Below the pieces are notes generated by a model. It was given only the letters and a program-made list of their open reading frames with translations. It was not told the origin of the DNA and did not search any database. This document shows, in pieces, positions 5,209 to 5,215 of a stretch of 5,215 nt of DNA; within the stretch, counting starts at the first letter, position 1; every line of letters begins with the position of its first letter. Source of the stretch: Campylobacteraceae bacterium (GTDB lineage Bacteria > Campylobacterota > Campylobacteria > Campylobacterales > Sulfurovaceae); assembly GCA_027031505.1 (NCBI GenBank), contig JALVQH010000163.1, forward strand, positions 1-5,215. The letters are read 5' to 3'. The position numbers and the translations under genes were made by a program.

Positions 5209-5215
5209 AGCTGCA

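Overview
The window carries part of a denitrification (nir / heme d1) neighbourhood, most likely from a Campylobacterota (former Epsilonproteobacteria) chemolithotroph of the Sulfurimonas / Sulfuricurvum / Sulfurovum kind. This placement is an inference. It rests on the short one-domain PabB (328 aa) and short PabC (200 aa), the Lys/Glu/Ile-rich Crp/Fnr regulator, and NirJ and a precorrin-2-forming methyltransferase sitting close together. No 16S or other strict marker is present, so the genus is open.

Layout, all genes on the + strand. (1) 1-146: the C-terminal end of a class I c-type cytochrome, cut by the window edge and fused through TAATG to (2) nirJ, 146-1270, a twitch-type radical SAM protein of heme d1 synthesis. 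(3) 1271-1392: a gap with a terminator-like hairpin and one copy of a 20-bp repeat. (4) 1393-2965: an overlapping pabB-pabC pair that makes p-aminobenzoate for folate. (5) 2966-3375: about 410 bp with no convincing gene. It holds the second copy of the 20-bp repeat and an open frame broken by a single stop, possibly a gene remnant. (6) 3376-4104: uroporphyrinogen-III C-methyltransferase (cobA/nirE type), the first committed step toward siroheme, heme d1 and cobalamin. (7) 4105-4301: a leader behind a near-perfect extended -10 promoter; its sequence can fold into a closed multi-branched RNA. (8) 4302-5021: a Crp/Fnr-family regulator with no FNR-type Fe-S cysteines. (9) 5022-5215: hairpin/terminator signals, a 21-bp palindrome and promoter-like sequence facing a gene beyond the edge.

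How the genes fit: the methyltransferase turns uroporphyrinogen III into precorrin-2, which goes through siroheme to heme d1, with NirJ removing the propionate side chains. Heme d1 is the cofactor of cytochrome cd1 nitrite reductase, and the cytochrome fragment is probably an electron donor or maturation partner there. The Crp/Fnr protein is a natural candidate regulator of this nitrogen-oxide regulon. The folate pair is the outsider: it is AT-richer than the two tetrapyrrole genes around it (22 G+C in the 60 bases at 2401-2460, against 35 at 541-600 and 38 at 3901-3960) and is bracketed by the 20-bp repeat, which suggests insertion between them.

The parts most worth a second look are the structured leader before the Crp/Fnr gene, the 11-bp inverted word on both sides of that gene, and the repeat-flanked pab module.
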